64,000 nt of DNA, from assembly GCA_003669055.1 (NCBI GenBank), contig RAYB01000001.1, positions 62,001 to 126,000 of the forward strand, in the 5' to 3' direction. Below are positions 34,504 through 42,746 of the stretch, piece by piece. The notes below the pieces were generated by a model. The model ran no database searches, had not been told where the DNA came from, and worked only from the letters and a program-made list of their open reading frames with translations. Numbering within the stretch: position 1 is the first letter of the stretch; every line of letters begins with the position of its first letter. Both the position numbers and the translations under genes were made by a program. This DNA is from a bacterium 1XD21-70 (GTDB lineage Bacteria > Bacillota > Clostridia > Lachnospirales > Lachnospiraceae).

Positions 34504-36553
34504 AATCTTCCTCCTCTCTGTAAAGTTCCTCCAAAGCTTCCTGCGGCATCACAAATGCCGGCCTTACCCCGACTGCACATTTTGCACCTTCCTCCGGGCT
34601 GATTGCCACCGGGCTGATCTTCCCATTGGCCAAATCCACCGTATAAACAAACCCTGTATCATAGCCATGCGCTGTCCCCATAGGATTCTGCAACCAATAT
34701 CCCTTTGAAAAAGGCCCGCACTCTTCGACATCCCACAGATAATTACGGTATTTTAACGCCTCCTCCACGGACAAAATAAACAGCTTCCCCGTCAGCCTTT
34801 GGCTTCCAATCGGGCTTCCTTTTAGGTCAGAATCATTAAACTGCCCATACATTCCCTCTCCCGTGCTTCCTGTATAAGCCATAGAAATTCCGATATCCAC
34901 TGTCTTTGCCTGGGCAAAATTCCCCTCCGCTTCCTGCAGCCATGCCCGGATAGCAGAATATTTATAATCATTTCCCTCGCCAAAAACTGCAATAGGCCCC
35001 GGGCAAAATTCATATCCATAGCTTCCGTCTTCCAGCTGCCCGTAAGAATACGAAGAACCAAAATCAGCCGGGATCACAAAATCGCACAAAAACAGCGCCC
35101 CCTGGCAGTGATTCCCTGCCCTGTCCGAATAATTCTGGTCAATGCACCGGAAACAGTACTGTTCCCCGCCAAGTTCTGCCGTCAGCACGTCCTCCAGATC
35201 CCAGTGAAGCTTTTCCCAGCTAACCTCTTTGTCTTCCGGTTCCCTCTCCTCTTCCCTTTTTACGGCAAACCGGACAACCGTATAGGTATCTTCGCCAATG
35301 CAGAAACTATCCGCTACCAGCCTGGAATATACAATTTCCTCTCCGAATGTCTTTTTAAGAATCATTCCGTCCGGCTCTAAGTTCTTTCCAATCAAATATA
35401 TCTCATACTCTTTTCCCGTTTCCATCTGCCCTGCTATGCTCAGCAGCCTCTCCTCTGCTTCCCCCTGCCCGGACACAAGGATCCTTCTGTCCGGAACCTG
35501 GGATGCATCCTCTCCCGTAACTAAGGAATCTTGGATTTTTGCGGTCTCTAGCCAGTCCCTAAGCTGCTTCCTCTCTTCCTGGTCCTTCCCCTCTGTCTCT
35601 GGCATCTGGCCGACGTAGCGGTATTCCACATAATATATCTGATCCCCCGGCCCGTAAACTTCCCATGTAAGAGGCGGTTCCTGCACAGATTCCCATATAC
35701 GGTTTTCTGAGTCCACAAGCCGTTCCCTAAAATTCACAGCCAGGCTTTCCCCGTCCCTGATGCTTCCCTGCCGGGATTCCCCTAACAAGATTTGATGTGT
35801 TTCTTCATCTACAAAATGCACATACCAATCCACCATCCATACATTGGATGGATCTGGAACTGGCTTAGGAAGTTCCTGGCCTATAGCACTGTCATTTCCT
35901 TGGCTCATTCCGCCTTCACCAAGGTCAGTTCTGCCGGCATTGCTGTTTTCACTCCCCTGCCCATCTCCTGTGCTGCTTTTCTTTCCTCCGTTCCCACTGC
36001 TTCCCCCTCCCCTTTTGCTGCTTCTTCCTCCGCCTCCACTGCCTCCGCTTCCCCCTCCCAGGGATACCGTTTCCCGGCCTCCATAAGCTGTCTTTTCACT
36101 GCTTATAATCCCCTTCCCCGGGATTTCCACCACCTCCCCTTTCTCATCTGCCCAGGCTCCGCTCTCGTCCACCCAATACCCGTCCGGCGTCCTTCCCCCG
36201 GCATACATCGCCCCCAAAGGATGTCCGTCCTCACTTTTTTCCGCCAAAAAATAGCACCGGCCGTCAATCCACTGCCAGCCTGTCATCATCTTCCCAAATG
36301 CCCCGTCTGCCAGAGGATTCAAAAAATACCACCGGCCCTTATCCTGTTTCCATCCGGATTCCAGGATGCCGGAATGCCCCAGATAATACCATCCGTCTGC
36401 ATCATATACCCAGGTATTCTCAAGCCAGGCGCCATCACGTTCGTATTTCCATAACGGCCCGTCCTGCTGCCAGCCCGCATACGCAGGTTCCGGCCGTGCA
36501 GACAATGCAAAAACCAGCAGCACTGCCATCTCCTTTATGAAATTTTTCTTCAT
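34484..36553 (-). CDS. Secreted protein with N-terminal cell-wall-binding repeats and a DUF6273-like C-terminus (689 aa)
   Basis: Signal peptide MKKNFIKEMAVLLVFALSAR...AYA (residues 1-26). Residues ~27-140 are cell-wall-binding repeats ('GWKQDKGRWYFLNPLADGAFGKMMTGWQWIDGRCYFL'), like those at the C-terminus of the next gene's product. Then follow a Gly/Ser/Lys-rich linker, a beta-rich module ('VHFVDEETHQILLGESRQG', MucBP-like), and a C-terminal ~250 residues resembling DUF6273 ('WLQEAEGNFAQAKTVDIG', 'SVEEALKY', 'KCAVGVRPAFV'). The start at 36553 was chosen because it gives a signal peptide and has AAAGGG just upstream; an open frame to 36625 does not. First gene of the surface operon. Function unknown; wall association is inferred. 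Confidence 0.87.
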   Translation of the reverse strand: MKKNFIKEMAVLLVFALSARPEPAYAGWQQDGPLWKYERDGAWLENTWVYDADGWYYLGHSGILESGWKQDKGRWYFLNPLADGAFGKMMTGWQWIDGRCYFLAEKSEDGHPLGAMYAGGRTPDGYWVDESGAWADEKGEVVEIPGKGIISSEKTAYGGRETVSLGGGSGGSGGGGRSSKRGGGSSGNGGKKSSTGDGQGSENSNAGRTDLGEGGMSQGNDSAIGQELPKPVPDPSNVWMVDWYVHFVDEETHQILLGESRQGSIRDGESLAVNFRERLVDSENRIWESVQEPPLTWEVYGPGDQIYYVEYRYVGQMPETEGKDQEERKQLRDWLETAKIQDSLVTGEDASQVPDRRILVSGQGEAEERLLSIAGQMETGKEYEIYLIGKNLEPDGMILKKTFGEEIVYSRLVADSFCIGEDTYTVVRFAVKREEEREPEDKEVSWEKLHWDLEDVLTAELGGEQYCFRCIDQNYSDRAGNHCQGALFLCDFVIPADFGSSYSYGQLEDGSYGYEFCPGPIAVFGEGNDYKYSAIRAWLQEAEGNFAQAKTVDIGISMAYTGSTGEGMYGQFNDSDLKGSPIGSQRLTGKLFILSVEEALKYRNYLWDVEECGPFSKGYWLQNPMGTAHGYDTGFVYTVDLANGKISPVAISPEEGAKCAVGVRPAFVMPQEALEELYREEEDYEAEVL

Positions 36554-36868
36554 CTTTCCCTTTCTGCCGTGCAACGGCCATATTTCATGCCAACCCGAAG
36601 CAATGCTCCCTTTCATTTCCAACACTATAAAACAGGAATTTTTGAGGAACTCTCAACCGATAACGCCGGATCCCAGAATTGGATCCCGAAATTTCCATAC
36701 AAAAATAAGAGTATCGTTCAGACCATAAAACCACCTCCCCTACGTTCTGAATTCTGTCCTGAAATAATCCGGCCGACCAGCCGCACACCTCCAAGGAAGT
36801 GCCTGATAAGCAACTCAAAGCTGCCTTTTTAGAACATTGCAGAATGAATGTCTGCGATAAGTATATTT
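36554..36868 (-). other. Long 5' leader of the surface-protein operon
   Basis: About 310 bases lie between the predicted transcription start and the first gene. The leader contains a strong ribosome binding site (GGGGAGG) followed by a two-codon frame ATG-GTC-TGA near 36724, and a GGATCC-AATTCTG-GGATCC repeat near 36671-36690. I see no pattern of a known riboswitch or T-box, and no convincing gene. Confidence 0.4.
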
Positions 36869-36897
36869 AGCATAACACAATTTAACGGATTTGGCAA
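36869..36897 (-). promoter_or_regulatory. Promoter of the surface-protein operon
   Basis: On the minus strand TTGCCA (36897-36892), 17 bases, TATGCT (36874-36869). It is the best match in the gap between galE and the operon. Confidence 0.6.
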
Positions 36898-36910
36898 GCA
36901 TTATCTGTAG

Positions 36911-36935
36911 CCGAAATTTGCCGAAATTTGCCGGA
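36911..36935 (-). promoter_or_regulatory. Direct repeats upstream of the surface-operon -35
   Basis: GCCGAAATTT occurs twice in tandem and is followed by a third partial copy (GCCGGA). On the minus strand this is CGGCAAATTT spaced by one helical turn, about 14-38 bases upstream of the -35, the position expected for an activator site. Confidence 0.45.
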
Positions 36936-36952
36936 CATATTGGGAAAAAAAG

Positions 36953-36992
36953 CAAGGGCAAAAAGGCCATAAAACGGCCTTTTTGCCCTGCT
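36953..36992 (-). terminator. Intrinsic terminator of galE
   Basis: GCAGGGCAAAAAGGCC and GGCCTTTTTGCCCTTGC pair with a 7-base loop; on the minus strand a run of seven T follows. Confidence 0.93.
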
Positions 36993-36996
36993 TTTT

Positions 36997-38019
36997 TTAT
37001 TCCTCATAGCCATTAGGGTTATTTTTCTGCCATCTCCAGGAATCCTCACACATTTCCCGGATGCCATATTTTGCCTTCCAGCCAAGTTCCCTTTCCGCCT
37101 TCGCCGGGTCTGCATAGCAGGACGGGATGTCACCGGCACGGCGATCCTTGAATACATAATTAATCTTTAAGTCGTTGGCCTCCTCAAAGGCATTGATCAC
37201 ATCCAGCACACTATATCCGGTACCGGTGCCCAGATTGTAGATCCAGACGCCGCCCTTCTCGCCGGCCATCTTATCCAGCGCCTTCACATGGCCGTCAGCC
37301 AGGTCAACCACATGGATATAGTCACGGACACAGGTGCCGTCAGGCGTATTGTAATCGTTGCCGAATACCCCTAAGCACACCAGCTTGCCGACTGCCACCT
37401 GGGTGATATAGGGCAGCAGGTTGTTGGGGATGCCTTTGGGGTTCTCGCCGATCCTGCCGGTTTTGTGGGCGCCGATCGGGTTGAAGTAACGCAGCAGCAT
37501 AACCTTCCATTCCGGATCCGCGGTATGCAAATCGGTAAGGATCTGCTCGAGCATCCCTTTGGTGCGCCCGTAAGGATTGGTAATCTCTCCCTTGGGGCAC
37601 TCCTCGGTGATCGGAATAAAAGCCGGATCGCCATATACGGTAGCAGAGGAACTGAACACGATACTCTTCACCCCGTGATTTCTCATGGAATCGCAAAGGA
37701 TCAGGGTTCCGGTAATATTGTTATGGTAATATTCCAGCGGCTTGTACACAGACTCCCCTACTGCCTTTAAGCCCGCAAAATGGATCACGCCGTCAATCTT
37801 TTCATTATCAAACACCCGGTCCAGCGCCGGTTTGTCAAGCAGATCCACCTCATAGAAGGTCACCTTCTTTCCAGTGATCTCCTCCACCCTCTTTAGGGAT
37901 TCCTTGCAGGAATTGCAAAGGTTGTCCACCACAACCACATCATAGCCTGCATTCAGAAGTTCCACGCAGGTATGGCTGCCAATGTAACCGGCTCCTCCCG
38001 TAACTAAAATCGTCGCCAT
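36997..38019 (-). CDS. galE: UDP-glucose 4-epimerase
   Basis: 340-aa short-chain dehydrogenase that interconverts UDP-glucose and UDP-galactose, supplying galactose for surface glycans or feeding galactose into glycolysis. NAD-binding 'TGGAGYIGSHT' (7-17), 'VVVDNL' (29-34), the Ser in 'VFSSSATVYG' (121-130) and the catalytic Tyr150-x-x-x-Lys154 in 'YGRTKGMLEQ', then 'RYFNPIGAH' and 'CVRDYIHVVDLADGH'. Complete and of normal length. It has its own promoter and terminator, so it is a single-gene unit between the surface operon and an AT-rich insertion-like pair. Confidence 0.97.
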   Translation of the reverse strand: MATILVTGGAGYIGSHTCVELLNAGYDVVVVDNLCNSCKESLKRVEEITGKKVTFYEVDLLDKPALDRVFDNEKIDGVIHFAGLKAVGESVYKPLEYYHNNITGTLILCDSMRNHGVKSIVFSSSATVYGDPAFIPITEECPKGEITNPYGRTKGMLEQILTDLHTADPEWKVMLLRYFNPIGAHKTGRIGENPKGIPNNLLPYITQVAVGKLVCLGVFGNDYNTPDGTCVRDYIHVVDLADGHVKALDKMAGEKGGVWIYNLGTGTGYSVLDVINAFEEANDLKINYVFKDRRAGDIPSCYADPAKAERELGWKAKYGIREMCEDSWRWQKNNPNGYEE

Positions 38020-38073
38020 GTCTCATTCCTCCTTTTCCTATGGCTCCTTTTTAACTCCCAAAGCCTTTCTTTT

Positions 38074-38102
38074 ATTATAAACGCAACCCCTTGATAAAAC
38101 AA
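38074..38102 (-). promoter_or_regulatory. galE promoter
   Basis: TTGTTT (38102-38097), 17 bases, TATAAT (38079-38074) on the minus strand, 55 bases before the start. The rest of the 310-base gap to the divergent sigma-factor gene shows a small GAGGC-GCCTC hairpin near 38189 and no clear rightward promoter. Confidence 0.65.
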
Positions 38103-38330
38103 TGATAAATTTATTTCATTTCCTATACTTTTGTTAACTGGCAGTATCCTCCGTCTTGCCGTCCTGCCGACTGCCCAAAACCAATGCCTGAGGCGTGTGC
38201 CTCCCCCCTTGTCTGCTGAGACCGGTATTAGAAATAGGCAGCAAAATTTTTTTAAAAAAGTACAAATTAAAGTTCTTTTCTGTCACAATGGCACAGAGGC
38301 ATTGTCTAATTAATCAGGAGGTAAAAATCT

Positions 38331-39182
38331 ATGAAGGAAAAAATGAATGAAGAATTACAGGTTTTGGTTGATAAAGCCACAGCAGGGGACAAAGACGCCC
38401 TTGAAACACTTATTGCAAGTGTGCAGGATATTGTATTCAATTTATCCCTGCGGATGCTTGGCACATTTGCAGATGCACAAGACGCAACGCAGGATATTTT
38501 ATTGAAAGTGATTACCCATCTTTCTTCTTTTAGAGGTGAGAGTTCATTTTCGACATGGGTCTTTTGTATTGCCGCTAATCATCTGAAAAATTACAAAAAA
38601 CATATGTTCGCCCACTATCCGTTGAGTTTTGAATACTATGGGAATGACATACAAAACGGAAAAGTAGAGGATGTGCCGGATTTAACACAAAATGTAGAAA
38701 AAGATATATTGGCGGAAGAACTGAAAATGTCCTGTACCAATGTAATGCTTCAATGCCTTGATACGGAAAGCAGATGCATTTTCATATTGGGTACAATGTT
38801 TAAAATTGACAGCCGGATTGCGGGCGATATCCTGAAAATAACCCCGGAAGCGTATCGGCAGCGCCTTTCCCGCATACGCAAAAAAATGGCAGGCTTTTTA
38901 GGCGAGTATTGCGGAGAATACGGCAACGGCAGATGCAAATGCAGAGAAAGAGTAAATTATGCAATCCAAAACCACAGGATAAACCCCTTGCAGCTGGATT
39001 ATATGGCAGCTACCGAAATCCCCGTCCAGACCATGATAGACGTGAAAAATGCCATGGAAGATATTGACGATCTATCACAAGATTTTTCGTTTTGCAAACC
39101 ATATCAGTCCCCCGAACGTATGAGGCATCTGTTACAGGAATTTTTAGATTCCACACAGCTTTCCATTATCCAGAAATCGTAA
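38331..39182 (+). CDS. ECF-type RNA polymerase sigma factor
   Basis: 283 aa. Sigma region 2 at about residues 10-80 ('DALETLIASVQDIVFNLSLRMLGTFADAQDATQDILLKVITHLSSFRGESSFSTWV') and region 4 at about 130-190 ('SRIAGDILKITPEAYRQRLSRIRKKM'). The sequence then continues with a Cys-rich segment ('CGEYGNGRCKCRERV') and ~80 more residues unlike a minimal ECF factor. No anti-sigma factor gene is adjacent; the Cys-rich extension may serve a sensing or self-control role (inference). The start has AGGAGGT. Base composition is clearly more AT-rich than galE or the cyclase pair, suggesting transfer. The DUF2461 gene follows after 15 bases. Confidence 0.87.
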   Translation: MKEKMNEELQVLVDKATAGDKDALETLIASVQDIVFNLSLRMLGTFADAQDATQDILLKVITHLSSFRGESSFSTWVFCIAANHLKNYKKHMFAHYPLSFEYYGNDIQNGKVEDVPDLTQNVEKDILAEELKMSCTNVMLQCLDTESRCIFILGTMFKIDSRIAGDILKITPEAYRQRLSRIRKKMAGFLGEYCGEYGNGRCKCRERVNYAIQNHRINPLQLDYMAATEIPVQTMIDVKNAMEDIDDLSQDFSFCKPYQSPERMRHLLQEFLDSTQLSIIQKS

Positions 39183-39197
39183 AGGAGATGATTGGTT

Positions 39198-39881
39198 ATG
39201 AATACACAAGTTATTGTTGACTACTTATCTGCATTGAGTATGAATAACAACCGTGAATGGTATCATGCAAACAAGGAGGATTATAAAAAGGCGAATGCTG
39301 AATTTGAGAAATTATTGCAGGCATTGATATTTGAAATCAGTAAGTTTGACAGCAGCATTTTACATAGCAATCCGAAAGACCTTACGTTTAAGATTGTAAG
39401 GGATACCCGGTTTAGCCATGACAAATCGCCATATAACCCTGCGTTCCGTGCCCATATCTCCCCGAAAGGAAAACTGCCCGTCCCTGTCGGCTACTATCTT
39501 ATGATAAAGCCGGGTAACCAATCCTTTTTGGGCGGCGGGCTGTTTGCAGATATGTTTAAGGACGCAACAACTATGATACGGGATTATATTGCCCTAAACG
39601 GTGAAGAATGGGAAAAGATTATCCGTCATCCGGATTTTGAAAAATATTTTGCCGTACAGGGAACGGCATTAAAAAGGGTTCCTGCGGGATATGAGAAAGA
39701 ACACCCTCAGGCAGAATACCTGAAATTTAAGAGTTGGTATCTGGAATACCCGCTAAAGGACGAAGAAGTGAAAAATGCAGAAATACTTCTTGTAAAAGCA
39801 GCAGAACTTTTCCAGATTATGAAACCTTTTAACGACTATTTAAACAAGGCACTTGTTGGCTTTCAAATGCCTGCAAGATAA
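39198..39881 (+). CDS. DUF2461 domain protein
   Basis: 227 aa covering the whole DUF2461 (TIGR02453) domain: 'YLSALSMNNNREWYHANKEDYKKANAEFEKLL', 'FKIVRDTRFSHDKSPYNPAFRAHISPKGK', 'GYYLMIKPGNQSFLGGGLF' and 'LKRVPAGYEKEHPQAEYLKFKSWYL'. The family's function is unknown. Start at ATG 39198 with AAAGGAG; an in-frame TTG at 39192 is less likely. Co-transcribed with the sigma factor. The following 200 bases hold no gene, only the promoter of the cyclase pair. Confidence 0.9.
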   Translation: MNTQVIVDYLSALSMNNNREWYHANKEDYKKANAEFEKLLQALIFEISKFDSSILHSNPKDLTFKIVRDTRFSHDKSPYNPAFRAHISPKGKLPVPVGYYLMIKPGNQSFLGGGLFADMFKDATTMIRDYIALNGEEWEKIIRHPDFEKYFAVQGTALKRVPAGYEKEHPQAEYLKFKSWYLEYPLKDEEVKNAEILLVKAAELFQIMKPFNDYLNKALVGFQMPAR

Positions 39882-40005
39882 AAAAGGTTCCGTTGGGAGC
39901 TGCCAAAACAACTATAAAACCATACCCAAACACCAAATAACCGCTGCTGCATAGAACAACATGTTTTTTTGCGCCCATTTTGGCATTTTCAAAAGACAAA
40001 AGCAC

Positions 40006-40035
40006 TTGACCCTTTCCGCCCGGATAAGCTATAAT
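40006..40035 (+). promoter_or_regulatory. Promoter of the cyclase/reductase pair
   Basis: TTGACC (40006-40011), 18 bases, TATAAT (40030-40035), about 50 bases before the start codon. Confidence 0.8.
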
Positions 40036-40084
40036 AAATTTACCAAATTTATATCTACAACACCATTCAGGAGGTAATAATTTT

Positions 40085-40771
40085 ATGAGCGTATACCAGT
40101 TAGGCAATTTAAGAGTCGTCGATCTGACCAAAATCCTGGATCCGAAGACCGAGACACGCCGCTGCGGCCTGACCCGCTTTAACACCGGCGGCCCGATTCC
40201 GGATTTCCACACCATTATGGATCTGACCAGCCATTTGGGAACCCACTGTGAATGCCCCTACCACCATGACGATAACTGGCCCAGCGTAGCCGACCTGCCC
40301 CTGACCACTTTCCTGGGCAGAGCCATCTATGTGGACTTTAAGGACACGGTTGCCCCGCGCACCCACATTACCGCAGCAGACCTTGACCGCGCCACCGCAG
40401 GCAAGATCAAAGAGGGCGATATCGTGATCATTGATTCTTCTTACAAGATCCCGCCGTTTACCCCCAAAACAAACACGGAGGAGGACAAGCGGCTGTTAGT
40501 CAGCGAAGAGAGTGCTGTCTGGTTCCGCGACCACAAGGTAAAATGTGTCGGTTTTGGCGACGGAGTCTCCATCGAAAGCTGCAATGACGATGTGAAGCCC
40601 TTCCATGATGTCCTGATGGCTGAGAATATCGTATTTTTGGAAGTGCTGCAGAACCTGGAAGAACTGAATACAGATGTATTCTTCATGTCCTACAGCCCGC
40701 TTCCTATCAAAGGGCTGGATTCCTGCCCCATCCGCGCTTATGCCATCGAAGGCCTGGCTGAATTTTCATAA
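40085..40771 (+). CDS. Cyclase family protein (kynurenine formamidase-like fold)
   Basis: 228 aa, a metal-dependent hydrolase of the cyclase/kynurenine-formamidase superfamily. The metal-binding motif appears as 'HLGTHCECPYH' (50-60), with Glu56 where most members have Asp. Other landmarks are 'VVDLTKILDP', 'DIVIIDSSY' and 'VKCVGFGDGVSIE'. The substrate is not deducible; family members hydrolyse formamides or lactam-like rings. Start supported by AGGAGGT. The reductase gene follows 38 bases downstream, so both probably act in one small-molecule pathway. Confidence 0.88.
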   Translation: MSVYQLGNLRVVDLTKILDPKTETRRCGLTRFNTGGPIPDFHTIMDLTSHLGTHCECPYHHDDNWPSVADLPLTTFLGRAIYVDFKDTVAPRTHITAADLDRATAGKIKEGDIVIIDSSYKIPPFTPKTNTEEDKRLLVSEESAVWFRDHKVKCVGFGDGVSIESCNDDVKPFHDVLMAENIVFLEVLQNLEELNTDVFFMSYSPLPIKGLDSCPIRAYAIEGLAEFS

Positions 40772-40809
40772 GCGCCGCTTTTCATCACAACCGGAAAGGA
40801 AATGACACT

Positions 40810-41724
40810 ATGAGAATCGCAGTGATTGGCGCAGGGGCTATGGGATCCATCTATGGTGGACATCTCTCCCTGCACAACGACGTCTACCTGGTAGACACAA
40901 ACCAGGCTGTCGTGGACCATATCAACCAGAACGGGCTGACCCTACAGGAGGACGGCGCTGATACCGTCTACCATCCGGCTGCTGTTACCTCCACCGAAGG
41001 TGTAGCGCCTGTTGACCTGGTGATCCTGTTTGTAAAATCCCTGTTCTCCAAAGCTGCCTTAAGCAGCAACAAGGGGATCATCGGCCCGGATACTTATCTG
41101 ATGACCTTGCAAAATGGCTCCGGCCATGAGGACATCTTAGGAGAATTTGTTCCGGAAAACCGCATCATCATCGGCACCACCGAAGACAATGGCGCCGTCT
41201 TAGGCATCGGCCATGTGCGCCGCGGCGGTTCCGGAAAGACCAATATCGGCATGCTGGCCGAAGATACCGGCTGCTTCCTTCCCAAATTGAAGGAATGCCT
41301 TGATTCCTGCGGGTTCCAGGGGCACATCCACGAGAATATCCGCCAGCTGATCTGGAATAAACTGTTTACCAATGTTTCCCTCAGTGCCGTTACCGGCGTC
41401 CTGCAGGTTCCCATGGGCTTCATCGCCGGCAATGAACACGCTTGGGCAATCACCTGCCGGCTGATACAGGAAGCGGTAGCCGTGGCACACGGGCTTGGTC
41501 TCACGGCAGATGAGGCGGAGATTACCGAAAAGGTCCGCCAGACCTCCATAAGTTCTCCGGAGGGTATTACCTCTATCTGTGCCGACCTGCGCGACGGCCG
41601 CCGGACTGAGGTCAACACCATCAGCGGTTCCGTGGTGCGTGCATCAAAAAAATGCGGTGTACCTGCCCCTACCCATGAGATGATCGTAGAACTGGTCCAT
41701 GCCATGGAAGAACGAAAATCCTGA
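40810..41724 (+). CDS. Ketopantoate reductase (ApbA/PanE) family oxidoreductase
   Basis: 304 aa NADPH-dependent 2-oxoacid reductase. N-terminal Rossmann motif 'IAVIGAGAMGSIYGGHL' (GxGxxG at 7-12), 'VKSLFSKAAL', 'TLQNGSGHEDIL' and the C-terminal domain with 'IWNKLFTNVSLSAVTGVL' carrying the catalytic Lys, and 'DGRRTEVNTISGSVV'. The family includes PanE of the pantothenate pathway, but the pairing with a cyclase-family hydrolase and absence of other pan genes makes a different 2-oxoacid possible. It ends in an intrinsic terminator. Confidence 0.9.
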   Translation: MRIAVIGAGAMGSIYGGHLSLHNDVYLVDTNQAVVDHINQNGLTLQEDGADTVYHPAAVTSTEGVAPVDLVILFVKSLFSKAALSSNKGIIGPDTYLMTLQNGSGHEDILGEFVPENRIIIGTTEDNGAVLGIGHVRRGGSGKTNIGMLAEDTGCFLPKLKECLDSCGFQGHIHENIRQLIWNKLFTNVSLSAVTGVLQVPMGFIAGNEHAWAITCRLIQEAVAVAHGLGLTADEAEITEKVRQTSISSPEGITSICADLRDGRRTEVNTISGSVVRASKKCGVPAPTHEMIVELVHAMEERKS

Positions 41725-41734
41725 CACACCCAAG

Positions 41735-41769
41735 ACAGCTGCAGCAATTCTATTGCCGCAGCTGTTTTT
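41735..41769 (+). terminator. Terminator after the reductase gene
   Basis: ACAGCTGC / GCAGCTGT arms around a 15-base loop, followed by TTTTT. Confidence 0.85.
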
Positions 41770-41933
41770 CGGCATACCCTCTTTTCCGTCCGGCCTCTCT
41801 CAGACTCCTGCCGTCTCCCATCAATATTTTCCCTTATTTTTACAACTGCTATTTCCTTTTTTCCAATCACGCCGATATAATATTTATAGATTTCACAGTT
41901 TTCTCACAATTTTGATAAAAAGGAGGATGCGTC

Positions 41934-42653
41934 GTGAAAGTCACAGACAAAAGCTGGTCAAGCGATGCCAGCCGCACCATATACGAGCCTGCCGTCACGA
42001 GGGAAAACAATAAAGACACCAAAAAAGCCGCCGCCAGCCAGGCAAAAGATCCTGATATGGATCTTCTGAGCGAATCTTTGAAGGCGCTCTCCAAACCTGC
42101 CTCCAAAGAAAATAACAGCAACTTCAAGATGAAATCCAAAACAGACGATTCGGTAGGCCAGCTTGCCTCTATGTTAGCAAGGGCAGAAACCCGCATCGAC
42201 GTCCAGCAGGTTGCTTCCCGGGCGATACGCGCACTGGCCAACCTCAAGATGGCCGCCTTCTCCAGCGAAGGCAGCGAAGCAAAAAAAATCGCCCGGATGA
42301 TAAAACGCATGGAAAAGCTGATGAAGCGGATCCAAAAAAAGCTTCAGCACCTGTCCAAGGAAGAACAGCTGGAGAACCAGAAGAAAAAAGCCGAGAAAAA
42401 TATGGAGGAGCAGAAGGTAGAACAGATCAAGGAAGAGTTAAATACCAGGCGCAAAAAACGGCGCAAGGATGAGCGCAATTATGCCAACAAAGAACTTGCC
42501 GAAGATGCAAAGACTGCCTCACAAGAACTTGTTTCCAGCATGTCCGGCGCACTTTCCCCTTCTTCGTCCCCGTCCGTTTCCGTCCCTGATATGTCCGGGT
42601 TTTCCGGGGATGCCGGTATTGCTGACAGTGTTTCCATCGATATATCGGTATAA
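41934..42653 (+). CDS. Coiled-coil protein of unknown function
   Basis: 239 aa, not recognised. No signal peptide or membrane helix. The first 80 residues are polar. Residues ~110-195 are a strongly basic predicted coiled coil ('IARMIKRMEKLMKRIQKKLQHLSKEEQLENQKKKAEK'). The tail is Ser/Pro/Gly-rich. The start is a GTG at 41934 with AAGGAGG 8 bases upstream. It has a possible -10 (TATAAT, 41876-41881) with a weak -35 and a strong terminator, so it is a single-gene unit. The composition would suit a structural or nucleic-acid-associated role, but nothing more specific can be said. Confidence 0.75.
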   Translation: MKVTDKSWSSDASRTIYEPAVTRENNKDTKKAAASQAKDPDMDLLSESLKALSKPASKENNSNFKMKSKTDDSVGQLASMLARAETRIDVQQVASRAIRALANLKMAAFSSEGSEAKKIARMIKRMEKLMKRIQKKLQHLSKEEQLENQKKKAEKNMEEQKVEQIKEELNTRRKKRRKDERNYANKELAEDAKTASQELVSSMSGALSPSSSPSVSVPDMSGFSGDAGIADSVSIDISV

Positions 42654-42681
42654 AAAGGGGCTGTTATCCCAGCCCCTTTTT
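42653..42681. terminator. Bidirectional terminator
   Basis: AAAAGGGGCTG / CAGCCCCTTTTT around a 6-base loop, between the convergent coiled-coil gene and YhcH-family gene; T-run on both strands. Confidence 0.92.
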
Positions 42682-42746
42682 GTGTGCCTGCATGAACCGC
42701 TTCCCGGCCGCTTCCTGCCTCCTGAGCCGGGCTCTCCACCTGGCCT

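Noticed and set aside
36554-36868. Riboswitch or small protein gene in the surface-operon leader
   Set aside because: No known aptamer core was recognised, and a 77-codon frame there has no suitable ribosome binding site.
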